DNA from: Massilia norwichensis
GTDB lineage: Bacteria; Pseudomonadota; Gammaproteobacteria; Burkholderiales; Burkholderiaceae_D
Length of the DNA: 64,000 bases
Assembly: GCF_024753245.1 (NCBI RefSeq)
Contig: NZ_JANUGX010000020.1
Span: 52,739 to 116,738, forward strand
Direction of reading: 5' to 3'
Below the pieces are notes generated by a model. That model saw only the letters and a list, made by a program, of their open reading frames with translations, was not told the DNA's origin and did no database searches. This document shows positions 55,479 to 63,766 of this stretch, piece after piece. Made by a program: the position numbers and the translations under genes. Every line of letters starts with the position of its first letter. Position 1 is the first letter of the stretch.

Positions 55479-55585
55479 GCTTGCCTGTTTGTCAAAAAGA
55501 CTGTCGACGAATATTGTGGCCCGCAATGTCCGGCTTGCGCGCTAGAGCAGCGCCCGGTTCTGCGAAATAGAGCGGTTGAATTCGA

Positions 55586-56089
55586 GCCAGCTATTTCACT
55601 GCCCAGTGAAAACCGCTGCACCTGATCGGGTGCCCCGACCAGTGTCCTGACAATGCATACGTCCAGCTTTCCCTGCTCGAGCATCTGCAGCTGTGCAGGG
55701 CTGGACAATTCCTCAAGCGAGATCGATACGTCCGGGGCCAGATCCCGGAAGCGGCGCAGTATTGCCTGGACGATTCCGGAGCTGGCGGCCGAAATCACGT
55801 AGCCCAGTCGGATCGAGCCGGCCTCGCCGCGACCAGCCCGGTGGGCAACGCGTTTCGCATTCTCGACCTGCGACAGTGCTGCCCGCGCTTCCTCCAGAAA
55901 CTATCTTCCCGCAGAGGTCAAGCTCACGGAACGCTTCGTCCGCTCGAGGAGGCGAACGCCGAGTTCCCGCTCAAGACGCTGGATCTGCATGCTCAAGGCG
56001 GACGGAGCGAGTCCCAGGGCTTCTGCGGCGCGCGAGAAATGAAGGGTTTCGGCGATGGCAACGAAATACGCGAGCTGTCTGATTTCGAT
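55586..56089 (-). pseudogene. Degraded LysR-type regulator gene
   Basis: Reading leftward from 56089 in one frame gives the LysR helix-turn-helix: IEIRQLAYFVAIAETLHFSR, AAEALGLAPSALSMQIQRLE, RELGVRLLERTKRSVSLTSAGR. Then TAG interrupts at the position usually Glu or Gln (GR*FLEEARAALSQVE). The frame continues ...GSIRLGYVISAASSGIVQAI of the effector-binding domain and fades near 55586, so about half of that domain is missing. The first codon is ATC where ATG would be expected, so there is no start either. It is a relic of a regulator transcribed divergently from the efflux operon. Confidence 0.82.
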
Positions 56090-56181
56090 TGGTGCGTCTT
56101 AAACCTATAACAAGTGGAGCTGGGAGACTCCCTGTAGATCAGATGCTAGCACAGGAAATACCACATGGGATATAAATACCA

Positions 56182-56210
56182 GTGACAATCCAAATACCGA
56201 TCGGTATAAT
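56182..56210 (+). promoter_or_regulatory. Efflux-operon promoter
   Basis: GTGACA (56182-56187, five of six to TTGACA) and a perfect TATAAT (56205-56210) are 17 bases apart. The expected transcription start, near 56217, leaves a 5' leader of about 22 bases before the ATG at 56239. Confidence 0.8.
56194..56207. promoter_or_regulatory. Palindromic operator overlapping the -10 box, probable TetR site
   Basis: ATACCGATCGGTAT is a perfect 14-base palindrome overlapping the spacer and the first bases of the -10 box, an ideal repressor position. The tetR gene at 61217, last in the island, is the obvious candidate. A related inverted repeat with the same CCGAT half-site core lies before tetR (61181-61199). 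Confidence 0.65.
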
Positions 56211-56238
56211 TTGTCCTGTCAAACATCTGAGTCTGTTT

Positions 56239-57798
56239 ATGTCTTCTTCTTTCTACTTGCGTGCCAGTGCCCTAGCCAGTTTGCTGGCCTTGAGCGCGTG
56301 TTCAGTTGGCCCCGACTTCCGTCGGTCAGACAGTCCTGTCTCGATTGCCTCGTTCAGGCAGGGCAGCATCGCCGACGGGAATGCGCAGGCGACGCTAAGC
56401 CGTCCCGTCGAGCAGTCATTTGACCCTGCGTGGTGGGGACTCTTCAACGACCCGACGCTTGTTGCACTTGAACGGGAGGCGCTCGCAGCTAACCTCGATC
56501 TGCAAGTCGCTACCGCGCGCCTGGCGCAAAGCAGGGCGGCATTGAAGGTAAGCGGGGCGGCCCTGCTGCCGAGCGTCAACACGGGCGCATCGCGCTTGCG
56601 CGAACGTGCGAGCGACAAAGGCATTCTTGCTTTGACCGGTACGGCGGATCCCGCCAGCGCCAGCGCGGCGAACGGTACCGATCCTTTCGGCACGAACTCC
56701 TTGCCGGGCGAAGCCGGACAAACACCTTACAGCCTGTGGCAGTACGGGGTCGACGCCAGCTGGGAGCTCGACCTGTGGGGCCGGGCAAGGCGCATGAAGG
56801 AATCGGCAGCGGCGCAGATGGACGCCACGCACTTCGACGCCGAGGCCGTGCGCGTTTCTATGACTGCGGAAGTAGCGCGCACCTATTTGGAGCTGCGCGG
56901 CGTGCAGGACGAGTTACGTATCGCCCGCTCGAATGCGGAGATCGCGGCCAAGAGCCTGCACGTGGCCGGCCGCCGCCGCCAGCAGGGCGTCGCAACCGAG
57001 TTCGACACGTCGGTGTCGGCTGCGCAACTGGCAAGCTTCGAAGCTGCCATCCCCGAGCTCGAACAGCGCCGCGCTGCGCTCATGAATGGGCTCGCGCTGT
57101 TGCTGGCCAAGTCGCCGCACGCGCTGGACGCCCAGCTGTCGGCGGCGCAGCAGATACCGGGCCTGCCGGCCCAGGTGCCGGTCGGACTGCCTTCCGAGCT
57201 TGCGCACCGCCGCCCGGACATTCTGCGCGCGGAAGCGCAACTGCACGCATCCACCGCGGCGATCGGCGTGGCCAAGGCCGATTTCTACCCGAAGGTCAGC
57301 CTGACCGGCAGCTTTGGCTTCCAGTCTCTGTCGCTCGGGCAGCTCGGCGACTGGGGTGCTCGCCAGTTCGCCGTCGGACCGGTGCTGCATCTGCCGATCT
57401 TCGAAGGCGGACGGCTGGCCGGCAACCTCGCGCTGACCGAAGCGCGCCAGCAAGAGGCGGCGATCGCTTACCAGCGTACCGTGCTCGCCGCGTGGCATGA
57501 AGTCGATAACGCCTTGACGGCATACCGCACCGGCCAGCAACGCGCCGAAAAGCTTGACGTGGCGGTTGTCCAGAACCGTAAGGCGCTCGAACACGCCGAA
57601 CGTCGCTACACCCAGGGTGCGGCGGATTACCTCAACGTACTGGTGACCCAGCAGCGCCTGCTCGATAGCGAGAATGCTGCATCGCGTGGCCGCGTCGAAA
57701 CAACACTGGCCATGGTCACGCTGTACAAAGCCCTCGGCGGCGGCTGGGAACCAATGCAGCCTCCGGCCGCCGGCGGCGACGCACGACTAGCACGATAA
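56239..57798 (+). CDS. Outer-membrane efflux lipoprotein (NodT/OprM-type, TolC family)
   Basis: 519 residues from the ATG at 56239; a GTG at 56182 lies inside the promoter and is not credible. Lipoprotein signal with lipobox LSAC (LLALSACSVGPDFRR). Two OEP repeats follow: FDPAWWGLFNDPTLVALEREALAANLDLQ, abbreviated here as WGLFNDPTLVALE, with the coiled-coil helices, and again around LPSELAHRRPDILRAEAQL and TQGAADYLNVLVTQQRLLDS. It forms the trimeric outer-membrane exit of a tripartite drug pump whose inner parts are encoded downstream. Confidence 0.95.
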   Translation: MSSSFYLRASALASLLALSACSVGPDFRRSDSPVSIASFRQGSIADGNAQATLSRPVEQSFDPAWWGLFNDPTLVALEREALAANLDLQVATARLAQSRAALKVSGAALLPSVNTGASRLRERASDKGILALTGTADPASASAANGTDPFGTNSLPGEAGQTPYSLWQYGVDASWELDLWGRARRMKESAAAQMDATHFDAEAVRVSMTAEVARTYLELRGVQDELRIARSNAEIAAKSLHVAGRRRQQGVATEFDTSVSAAQLASFEAAIPELEQRRAALMNGLALLLAKSPHALDAQLSAAQQIPGLPAQVPVGLPSELAHRRPDILRAEAQLHASTAAIGVAKADFYPKVSLTGSFGFQSLSLGQLGDWGARQFAVGPVLHLPIFEGGRLAGNLALTEARQQEAAIAYQRTVLAAWHEVDNALTAYRTGQQRAEKLDVAVVQNRKALEHAERRYTQGAADYLNVLVTQQRLLDSENAASRGRVETTLAMVTLYKALGGGWEPMQPPAAGGDARLAR

Positions 57799-57808
57799 GG
57801 ACACGCAT

Positions 57809-58066
57809 ATGCACACCTGGCATGCATCAGAAGAATCCGATCTCCCCCTTTGGGTCCTCGACCTCGACGATGAGATGTTCAGCGTCGACCACCGCCGCCT
57901 GTGTGTGTGGGCGGACGAGTTCGACGGCAGCTGGCGCTGGGAAATCCAGACTTACGAGCACGGTGGCATTGCCGATTGCGGTACCGCCGTGAGCCAGGTG
58001 GACGCGATGAGCGAGGCCGAGACGACTGCACGCCGCCTCGCCGGCAATTTTGCCGCCGAACTGTGA
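57809..58066 (+). CDS. Small uncharacterised protein inside the efflux operon
   Basis: 85 residues, 10 bases after the outer-membrane factor and 21 before the pump gene. Acidic, Trp-rich and predicted soluble (MHTWHASEESDLPLWVLDLD, then EFDGSWRWEIQTYEHGG). No signal peptide or membrane helix. I know no family; the Trp/Asp pattern with two short beta-rich blocks suggests a small single domain. It may bind the pump or the inducing compound (inference). Confidence 0.6.
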   Translation: MHTWHASEESDLPLWVLDLDDEMFSVDHRRLCVWADEFDGSWRWEIQTYEHGGIADCGTAVSQVDAMSEAETTARRLAGNFAAEL

Positions 58067-58087
58067 CTACCACCGAGGAGCTGATCG

Positions 58088-59674
58088 ATGATGCCCATTC
58101 ATGAACTTTCCAAGGTGCCTGCGGGCGCGCCGGTGCCCGGTGCGCGCGGCGCACCCGCCGCCCCGCCGGCGGTCCATCCGTTCGGTCTGCGCCTGCTGAC
58201 CGGCGTGGTCGGCGTGTTCGTCGCCGCCATGATGTCGGGCCTAAACAGCCGCATGGGTGGCCTGGCGCTGACCGATATTCGTACAGTATTCGGCATGGGT
58301 GTCGACGATGGCAGCTGGATCACAAGCCTGTACGGCGCGTTCGAACTAGCAGCCATGCCTTTTTCCGCATGGTTTGCGGTGACGTTCTCGTTCCGTCGGT
58401 ATCACATGGCGGTGGTCGCGATCTTCGCGCTGTTGGCGCTGGCGACGCCGTTTGCACCGGGCGTGGGCGTGCTGCTGGCGCTGCGATGCCTGCAGGGCTT
58501 CTTTGGTGGCCTTCTGATCCCCGTGCTGATGGCCGCCGCGCTGCGATTCTTTCCGCTGCCGATACGGGTGTACGGCCTGGCGCTGTACGCCATGACCGCG
58601 ACCTTCGCGCCAAACGTTGCGACCTGGATGTCCGCGATGTGGACGGACACGGTCCAGAGCTGGCAGCTGCTGTTCTGGCAAACCATGCCGATGGCCGCTT
58701 TCTCCTTGTGCGCCGTGGCCTGGGGTATTCCGCAGGACCCTGTACGCCTTGAGCGATTCAGGCAGGTCGACTGGCTTGGCCTGGTCACCGGCATCGCCGG
58801 ACTGGCCATGGTCGGGATCGGACTGTCGCAGGGTGAGCGCCTGGACTGGTTCAACAGCGCATTGATTTGCTGGCTGTTCGGCGCCGGGGCAGGGCTGGTA
58901 GTGGTGTTCCTAGTTTGCGAATGGTTCCATCCGCTGCCTTTCGTAAAACTGCAACTTCTCCACCGGCGCAACCTTGGCCTGGGGTTCGTTGTGTTCGTCG
59001 GGCTGCTTGTGGTACTGCTGTCAGGCTCGCTCCTGCCGGCCGACTACCTTGGCCATGCATGGCATTTCCGCACACCTTACCTGGCCGCCATCGGCCTCGG
59101 AGTTGGCTTGCCGCAGTTCGTGCTTGGTCCCGCGGTCTCGTACTTGTTGTACAAGAAGTGGATCGACGCGCGCTATATGTTTGCCGCCGGATTGATCCTG
59201 ATTGCTGGCTCCTGCCTCGCAGGTGCGCAGCTCACATCCGAGTGGATGGCCGGAGAGTTCGTCTTCGCGCAAGCGTTGCAGGCCTGCGGCCAGCCGATGG
59301 CCGTCATCTCTCTTCTGTTCCTGGCGACCAGTGTAGTGCAGCCGATGGAAGGGCCTCAGCTATCCGGGATCGTCAACGCCCTGCGCGCATTCGGGACGAT
59401 GTTGGGCAGCGCTGTCGTCAGCCGTGTGCTGGCAGTACGCGAAGCGACGCACGCGAATGTCCTGCTGGACCAAGCTGCCAATGCGCGGCGTGCGGCCACT
59501 GCGCCGTCTCTGGAAGCCCTCGTCGACGTATCGCACCGCGTTTCCCACCAGGGCTTTGTGCTGGCCATCGCGGATGGCTACCTGGTGCTGGGCATCCTTG
59601 CGCTGGCCCTGGTGCCGCTTGTGCTGTCCCTCGAATACATTGCGCCGCCATTGCTGGCGGCAAACAAACACTGA
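58088..59674 (+). CDS. MFS multidrug efflux pump, DHA2/EmrB family (14 helices)
   Basis: 528 residues with 14 hydrophobic helices. Family motifs: SGLNSRMGGLALTDIRTVFG in helix 1, ASWITSLY-type motif here as GSWITSLYGAFELAA, and the loop RCLQGFFGGLLIPVLMAAAL (motif C region). EmrB-type pumps use the proton gradient to drive drugs through a membrane-fusion protein and an outer-membrane factor, both present here. Start at ATG 58088 or 58091. The N-terminal 30 residues are Pro/Ala-rich and cytoplasmic. The HlyD-type partner begins 29 bases on. Confidence 0.94.
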   Translation: MMPIHELSKVPAGAPVPGARGAPAAPPAVHPFGLRLLTGVVGVFVAAMMSGLNSRMGGLALTDIRTVFGMGVDDGSWITSLYGAFELAAMPFSAWFAVTFSFRRYHMAVVAIFALLALATPFAPGVGVLLALRCLQGFFGGLLIPVLMAAALRFFPLPIRVYGLALYAMTATFAPNVATWMSAMWTDTVQSWQLLFWQTMPMAAFSLCAVAWGIPQDPVRLERFRQVDWLGLVTGIAGLAMVGIGLSQGERLDWFNSALICWLFGAGAGLVVVFLVCEWFHPLPFVKLQLLHRRNLGLGFVVFVGLLVVLLSGSLLPADYLGHAWHFRTPYLAAIGLGVGLPQFVLGPAVSYLLYKKWIDARYMFAAGLILIAGSCLAGAQLTSEWMAGEFVFAQALQACGQPMAVISLLFLATSVVQPMEGPQLSGIVNALRAFGTMLGSAVVSRVLAVREATHANVLLDQAANARRAATAPSLEALVDVSHRVSHQGFVLAIADGYLVLGILALALVPLVLSLEYIAPPLLAANKH

Positions 59675-59703
59675 ACACTTCAAATATCTTCAAGGAAACA
59701 TCC

Positions 59704-60750
59704 ATGTCGCTTCCAAAATCTGCAAAAATCCTCATTGTTGTCCTGCTCGCCACCGTTGTGGCCGGCAGCGCCTACTCGTACAGCTATGTGGAAGGTAAAA
59801 GCAATCGACAAAGCACCGACGATGCCTACATCACCGCGGACTACACGCAGGTAGCGCCCAAGGTCGCGGGCAACGTTCTGGAGGTGCTAGTCGAGGATAA
59901 CCAGGCGGTACACAAGGGGCAGGTGCTTGCGAAGATCGACCAGCGCGACTACGTCGTTGCGGTCAATATCGCCTTTGCCGACCTCAGCAAAGCACAGGCC
60001 GACCTGTCGCGCCTGCACGCCGCTATCGCACAGCAGGGAAGCGCGATCCAGCGCGCCAGTGCCGCGATCGGCGCCAGCAGCGCGGCGCTGAAATTCGCCA
60101 AGGCGAATCAAGAGCGCTATCGCGACCTGTCGTCCGATGGTTCAGCCACCTTGCAGGACCGCCAGCAGGCCGAATCCCAGGCCGAGGCGGCCGCCGCGCA
60201 TCATACTGCCGACCTTGCAGCGTTGTCTGGGACTCGCCAGGAGGTCGATATCCTGAATGCCCAGGTCGCGCAAGCTGAAGCCCAGGTGGCGCGTAGCCGG
60301 GCCGCACTGGAGGCTGCACAGCTGAACCTGTCCTACACCACAATCGTGGCGCCCATCGATGGCGTGGTTGGCCAGCGCACTGTACGTGTTGGCGCATACG
60401 CACAGGTCGGCGCCGCGATGCTTGCCATCGTGCCGCTGCAGCAGGCTTATATTGAAGCCAACTTCCGCGAAAGCCAGCTCGCCAGGATGCGTGTCGGCCA
60501 GCCGGTCGAGATCGCTGTTGACATGTTGCCAGGGACGATCCTGAAAGGACATGTCGAAAGCCTGGCACCTGCCAGCAGTGTGTCGTTTTCTCCCATTGCG
60601 CCGGACAATGCGACTGGTAACTTCACGAAAGTTGTACAGCGCCTGCCTGTAAAAATCGTCATTGAGCCCGGCCAGAGCGCTGCGGCCCGGCTGAAGGTCG
60701 GGATGTCAGTGACCCCGACCGTCGTCTTTAACGACGGTGCAGCAAGCTGA
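59704..60750 (+). CDS. HlyD/EmrA-family membrane-fusion protein
   Basis: 348 residues from the ATG at 59704. One N-terminal transmembrane helix (about 8-28). The biotinyl-lipoyl halves are DAYITADYTQVAPKVAGNVL and LSYTTIVAPIDGVVGQRTVR, surrounding a long coiled-coil hairpin (about 95-215). A beta-barrel follows (AYIEANFRESQLARMRVGQP). It bridges the EmrB-like pump and the NodT-like outer-membrane factor. The Shine-Dalgarno is AAGGAAA. Completes a three-part pump in one operon. Confidence 0.95.
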   Translation: MSLPKSAKILIVVLLATVVAGSAYSYSYVEGKSNRQSTDDAYITADYTQVAPKVAGNVLEVLVEDNQAVHKGQVLAKIDQRDYVVAVNIAFADLSKAQADLSRLHAAIAQQGSAIQRASAAIGASSAALKFAKANQERYRDLSSDGSATLQDRQQAESQAEAAAAHHTADLAALSGTRQEVDILNAQVAQAEAQVARSRAALEAAQLNLSYTTIVAPIDGVVGQRTVRVGAYAQVGAAMLAIVPLQQAYIEANFRESQLARMRVGQPVEIAVDMLPGTILKGHVESLAPASSVSFSPIAPDNATGNFTKVVQRLPVKIVIEPGQSAAARLKVGMSVTPTVVFNDGAAS

Positions 60751-60791
60751 AGCAAACAAGTTGGTCTTGGTAACCGTGATCGAGGAATCCC

Positions 60792-61056
60792 ATGAAACAG
60801 CATCGCTTCCGCCGACGGTGAACCCGGCACCGGCGGCTTGCCCCTCGAGTTCGAAGTCGGAAATCATGACGAGATACTCTCGTTGGTCGAGCGCATTCGC
60901 CAACGTGATCTCTTTGACGCGAACACTGCCACGGCCTTTACCGTGGGCTTGAAACTATTCAGCGAAGTGATGCTGGAAAACCGCAAGCATCCCTTGTTCG
61001 ACGAGTTCCGGCCGCACTTTGCCGAATTCATGAAGCGCCTTAAGAGCGCGCCCTGA
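60792..61056 (+). pseudogene. DUF3861 gene broken by an out-of-frame deletion near its start
   Basis: ATG 60792 with GAGGAA upstream begins MKQHRFR, the typical DUF3861 start, but the frame hits TGA at 60819. One base off, the rest of the family is intact from 60811: ADGEPGTGG, LPLEFEVGNHDEILSLVERI, RQRDLFDANTATAFTVGLKL, FSEVMLENRKHPLFDEFRPH, FAEFMKRLKSAP, ending at 61056. Roughly six residues (the usual beta-strand after the start) plus one base are missing between the parts. A short product could start at the internal TTG 60838 but would lack the N-terminal strand. Confidence 0.7.
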
Positions 61057-61130
61057 GTCCCTGGCCAGGCGGTGGAGAGGCGTGTGGTTGCGCTTTTTGA
61101 AAGCGGGCCCGACAATATCGCGAAACGGTG

Positions 61131-61157
61131 GAGTCAGCAGGCCATCTTTGCTGACTC
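61131..61157. other. Inverted repeat upstream of tetR
   Basis: GAGTCAGCA (61131-61139) and TGCTGACTC (61149-61157) are a perfect nine-base inverted repeat with a nine-base loop. There is no T tract, so an operator or mRNA stem is as likely as a terminator for the preceding operon. Confidence 0.55.
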
Positions 61158-61170
61158 TACATCCATGAAA

Positions 61171-61199
61171 TTGACAGCGCTGCCGATCCTGGATCGGCA
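61171..61199 (+). promoter_or_regulatory. tetR promoter element (TTGACA) with adjoining inverted repeat
   Basis: A perfect TTGACA at 61171-61176 precedes the inverted repeat TGCCGATC-CTG-GATCGGCA (61181-61199), which lies where the promoter spacer and -10 should be. A good -10 was not found at standard spacing. The repeat shares the CCGAT core of the palindrome at 56194-56207 and ends 18 bases before the tetR ATG, so autoregulation is plausible. Confidence 0.45.
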
Positions 61200-61216
61200 T
61201 GTAGGACGCGAGCACC

Positions 61217-61855
61217 ATGACTGAAACCGATTCTTCCGGCATCCTTAAGAAGACTGCTTCCGACCGACCTGCACGCCTGACGCGTGAACAGAGCCGTGCA
61301 CAGACCCGCGAGCGCCTGCTCGCATCCGCTGCAGTCGTCTTTACGCGGGAGGGCTATGGCGGCGCTTCGGTCGACCGTATCGCGGAAGAGGCGGGCTATT
61401 CGAAAGGCGCACTGTATTCCAATTTCGCTTCAAAGGACGACCTGTTCCTGGAGCTGGTGGACTACTATGCGGGCGGGCAGGTTGACGAGCTGTGCAACCG
61501 GCTCGATGCTGTGCAGGGAGCTGACGAGACGATCAACACCGTATGCGAGTGGGCGAGCAGCTTGCATCACGAGCCCGACCTGCGCCTACTGGTGCTGGAA
61601 ATGACCCGGCGCGCGCGCAGCGACGCTGCCCTGTCCGAGCGGCACACGCGGCTGTTCGACGAGCAGTGGAAGGCAGTTGGGAGCCGTCTTGCGAAAATCT
61701 TCCCGGAAGGCCGTTCTCCTGTTCAGCCTATGGTTCTGGGGGCCCTGGTCATGGAACTTACTTATGGTAATGCGATGCAACTGCATACCGAGCTCCGTGC
61801 CGGCGACCTGATCGGCGTTGCGTTGCGCGCCCTGCGCGACGCGCATCGAAGCTAG
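61217..61855 (+). CDS. TetR/AcrR family transcriptional repressor of the efflux island
   Basis: 212 residues. The N-terminal TetR domain (about 22-75) has RERLLASAAVVFTREGYGGA, SVDRIAEEAGYSKGALYSNF and ASKDDLFLELV, the helix-turn-helix and its following helix. The C-terminal ligand-binding part has a TetR_C pattern with long helices and no identified effector. It is last in the island, after the pump operon and DUF3861 relic. It converges with the chemotaxis receptor gene, 19 bases away. Repression of the pump and itself is inferred from the operator-like palindromes. Confidence 0.93.
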   Translation: MTETDSSGILKKTASDRPARLTREQSRAQTRERLLASAAVVFTREGYGGASVDRIAEEAGYSKGALYSNFASKDDLFLELVDYYAGGQVDELCNRLDAVQGADETINTVCEWASSLHHEPDLRLLVLEMTRRARSDAALSERHTRLFDEQWKAVGSRLAKIFPEGRSPVQPMVLGALVMELTYGNAMQLHTELRAGDLIGVALRALRDAHRS

Positions 61856-61874
61856 TCTGACGCGGCTGCGGTAG

Positions 61875-63536
61875 CTACTGGGTAGATGAAGTCGGCCTGC
61901 CGATGCGGTCGCGTCGGCCGAGCGCCAATACCTCATGCGCTGAATAATTTGGAGTCACGCTGACTAGGTCCAAGCTGGAAGACTTGCCCTGGTCGGCCAG
62001 CTTGAAGACGCTGACTGCATGTGCCAAGTGCTGGGCCTGATCGTGCATCGCTGCTGCAGCGGCCGAGGTTTCCTCGACCAGGGCAGCATTCTGCTGGGTT
62101 ACAGCGTCAATTTGCATCACCGCTTGATTGACCTGTTCGATGCCGCTCGTTTGTTCGCGGCCGGCCTCGCAGATTTCCGCCATGATGTGGGTGACGCGTT
62201 TTACCCTGTCGACAATGTCACGCATCGTCGCCCCCGCTTCGCCCACGAGCTTGGTGCCGGTCTGTACCGTGCCAGTCGAGTTCCCAATCAACACCTTGAT
62301 CTCCTTGGCAGCAGCAGCACTGCGATGGGCCAGGTTCCGCACCTCGTTCGCGACGACAGCGAAGCCGCGACCTTGTTCGCCGGCGCGTGCTGCTTCGACC
62401 GAAGCATTTAACGCAAGGATATTTGTCTGAAACGCGATGCCGTCGATGACACCGATGATGTCAGCGATCTTTGCGGCCGACGTATCAATTTCCCGCATCG
62501 TATCGACCACTTGATCGATCACGCTGCCGCCGCGGACAGCAATTATCGAAGCTTCCTTGGCAAGCTGATTTGCGGTGAAGGCGTTGTCGGCATTCTGTCT
62601 GACGATCGACGTAAGTTCCTCCATCGACGATGCAGTCTCTTCGAGTGCTCCCGCTTGTTGTTCGGTACGCGATGACAGGTCCAGATTGCCAGTTGCGACT
62701 TGGGCTGATGCAGACATGATGCTATCGGTGCTGGAACGCACTGTGCCGACTGCGGTTACCAGGTTGTCGTTCATCCGTTTGAGAGCCTGCAGAAGCTGGC
62801 CAGTCTCATCCTGCCAGCTCGCCGGAATGTCACTTCGCAGGTCACCGGAGGCAACTGTATTAGCGATCTTAAGCGCTTGCGCGATTGGTTGCGTGATCGA
62901 GCGTGTCGTCCACCATGCAGTGGCGGCGGATATCGCCAGGACAACGATGCCCAAGCCAAGCAGCAAACTGCGTGTCATGAGATATTTACGTTGTCCTTCG
63001 TCTGCAGATTGCTTCCCGAGCTCTTTTTGCTTTGCCATTTGAGCGCTGAGCAGTTTCTTATATGAGGCTAGCACCGGCCTAAGCTGGCCCATTAAGTAAG
63101 AGCGGGCGGTTGCTTCGTCGCCGGCATCCAAAAAGCCGATGATGGCATCCTGTCCTTTTACATATTCCACGTTGAGTTTGCCGGCCTGCTCGAATACCTC
63201 GCGGCCGCGCGCATCGAAAGTCTCTGGGTCGACCATACGGTAGAGGCCATCTATCTCGGCACGCTTCATCTTGATGATGTCCGCATCCTCCTTGCGCTCG
63301 GCTGCGCTACTGGCAAGCACAGCATGCTGTAAAGCGATCTCAATCGCTGCCACATCGTGAAGGACCATCGCCGAACCTTCAAGTTTAGCCATGCTGTTTT
63401 GCGCTATGTCGGCAGCGTTAGCATTGATCCGGCCGAGCATGGAAGTAGCGATCGTCAGGATGAGCAGCAACAGCCCGCAGAGAAGACCAAATCCGCAGGC
63501 GAGGCGAGTGCCAATTTTCAGGTTAGAGAATGTCAT
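61875..63536 (-). CDS. Methyl-accepting chemotaxis protein
   Basis: 553 residues from the ATG at 63536. TM1 (about 12-32) is followed by a four-helix-bundle periplasmic ligand domain of about 155 residues (ADIAQNSMAKLEGSAMVLHD). TM2 lies at about 190-210, then HAMP (about 213-265; RSITQPIAQALKIANTVASG). The signalling tip is complete: IIGVIDGIAFQTNILALNAS, VEAARAGEQGRGFAVVANEV, RNLAHRSAAAAKEIK. The C-terminus lacks a clear CheR-binding pentapeptide (ends RRDRIGRPTSSTQ). No che genes are nearby; ligand unknown. Codon use looks less GC-biased than the nuo genes. Confidence 0.95.
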   Translation of the reverse strand: MTFSNLKIGTRLACGFGLLCGLLLLILTIATSMLGRINANAADIAQNSMAKLEGSAMVLHDVAAIEIALQHAVLASSAAERKEDADIIKMKRAEIDGLYRMVDPETFDARGREVFEQAGKLNVEYVKGQDAIIGFLDAGDEATARSYLMGQLRPVLASYKKLLSAQMAKQKELGKQSADEGQRKYLMTRSLLLGLGIVVLAISAATAWWTTRSITQPIAQALKIANTVASGDLRSDIPASWQDETGQLLQALKRMNDNLVTAVGTVRSSTDSIMSASAQVATGNLDLSSRTEQQAGALEETASSMEELTSIVRQNADNAFTANQLAKEASIIAVRGGSVIDQVVDTMREIDTSAAKIADIIGVIDGIAFQTNILALNASVEAARAGEQGRGFAVVANEVRNLAHRSAAAAKEIKVLIGNSTGTVQTGTKLVGEAGATMRDIVDRVKRVTHIMAEICEAGREQTSGIEQVNQAVMQIDAVTQQNAALVEETSAAAAAMHDQAQHLAHAVSVFKLADQGKSSSLDLVSVTPNYSAHEVLALGRRDRIGRPTSSTQ

Positions 63537-63720
63537 GGAGTTGTAGCCGCGTCGGGTAGTAGGGGTATGCAGTGGCATACCAAATCGGGGAATGGTCTGG
63601 CGCTGTTTTATCGAAGTGAGGATTCCGGCACCCTCAAGTGAATGCAAGGCACGTAAACGTGTACCAGAGCATCAGATGGTGCCGTATCAGAGATCCATGG
63701 AATAGCTACGAATACTGAAC

Positions 63721-63760
63721 CGATCCGACGATGACAATCGAGTGGATCATCGTCGGATCG
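63721..63760. other. Strong inverted repeat between the chemotaxis receptor and cupin genes
   Basis: CGATCCGACGATGA (63721-63734) and TCATCGTCGGATCG (63747-63760) form a perfect 14-base stem with a 12-base loop, just past the cupin stop (leftward gene). No T tract follows on the minus strand, so it may be a Rho-independent-like stop without U-tail, an mRNA-stabilising stem or an operator. Confidence 0.6.
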
Positions 63761-63766
63761 AAGCCC

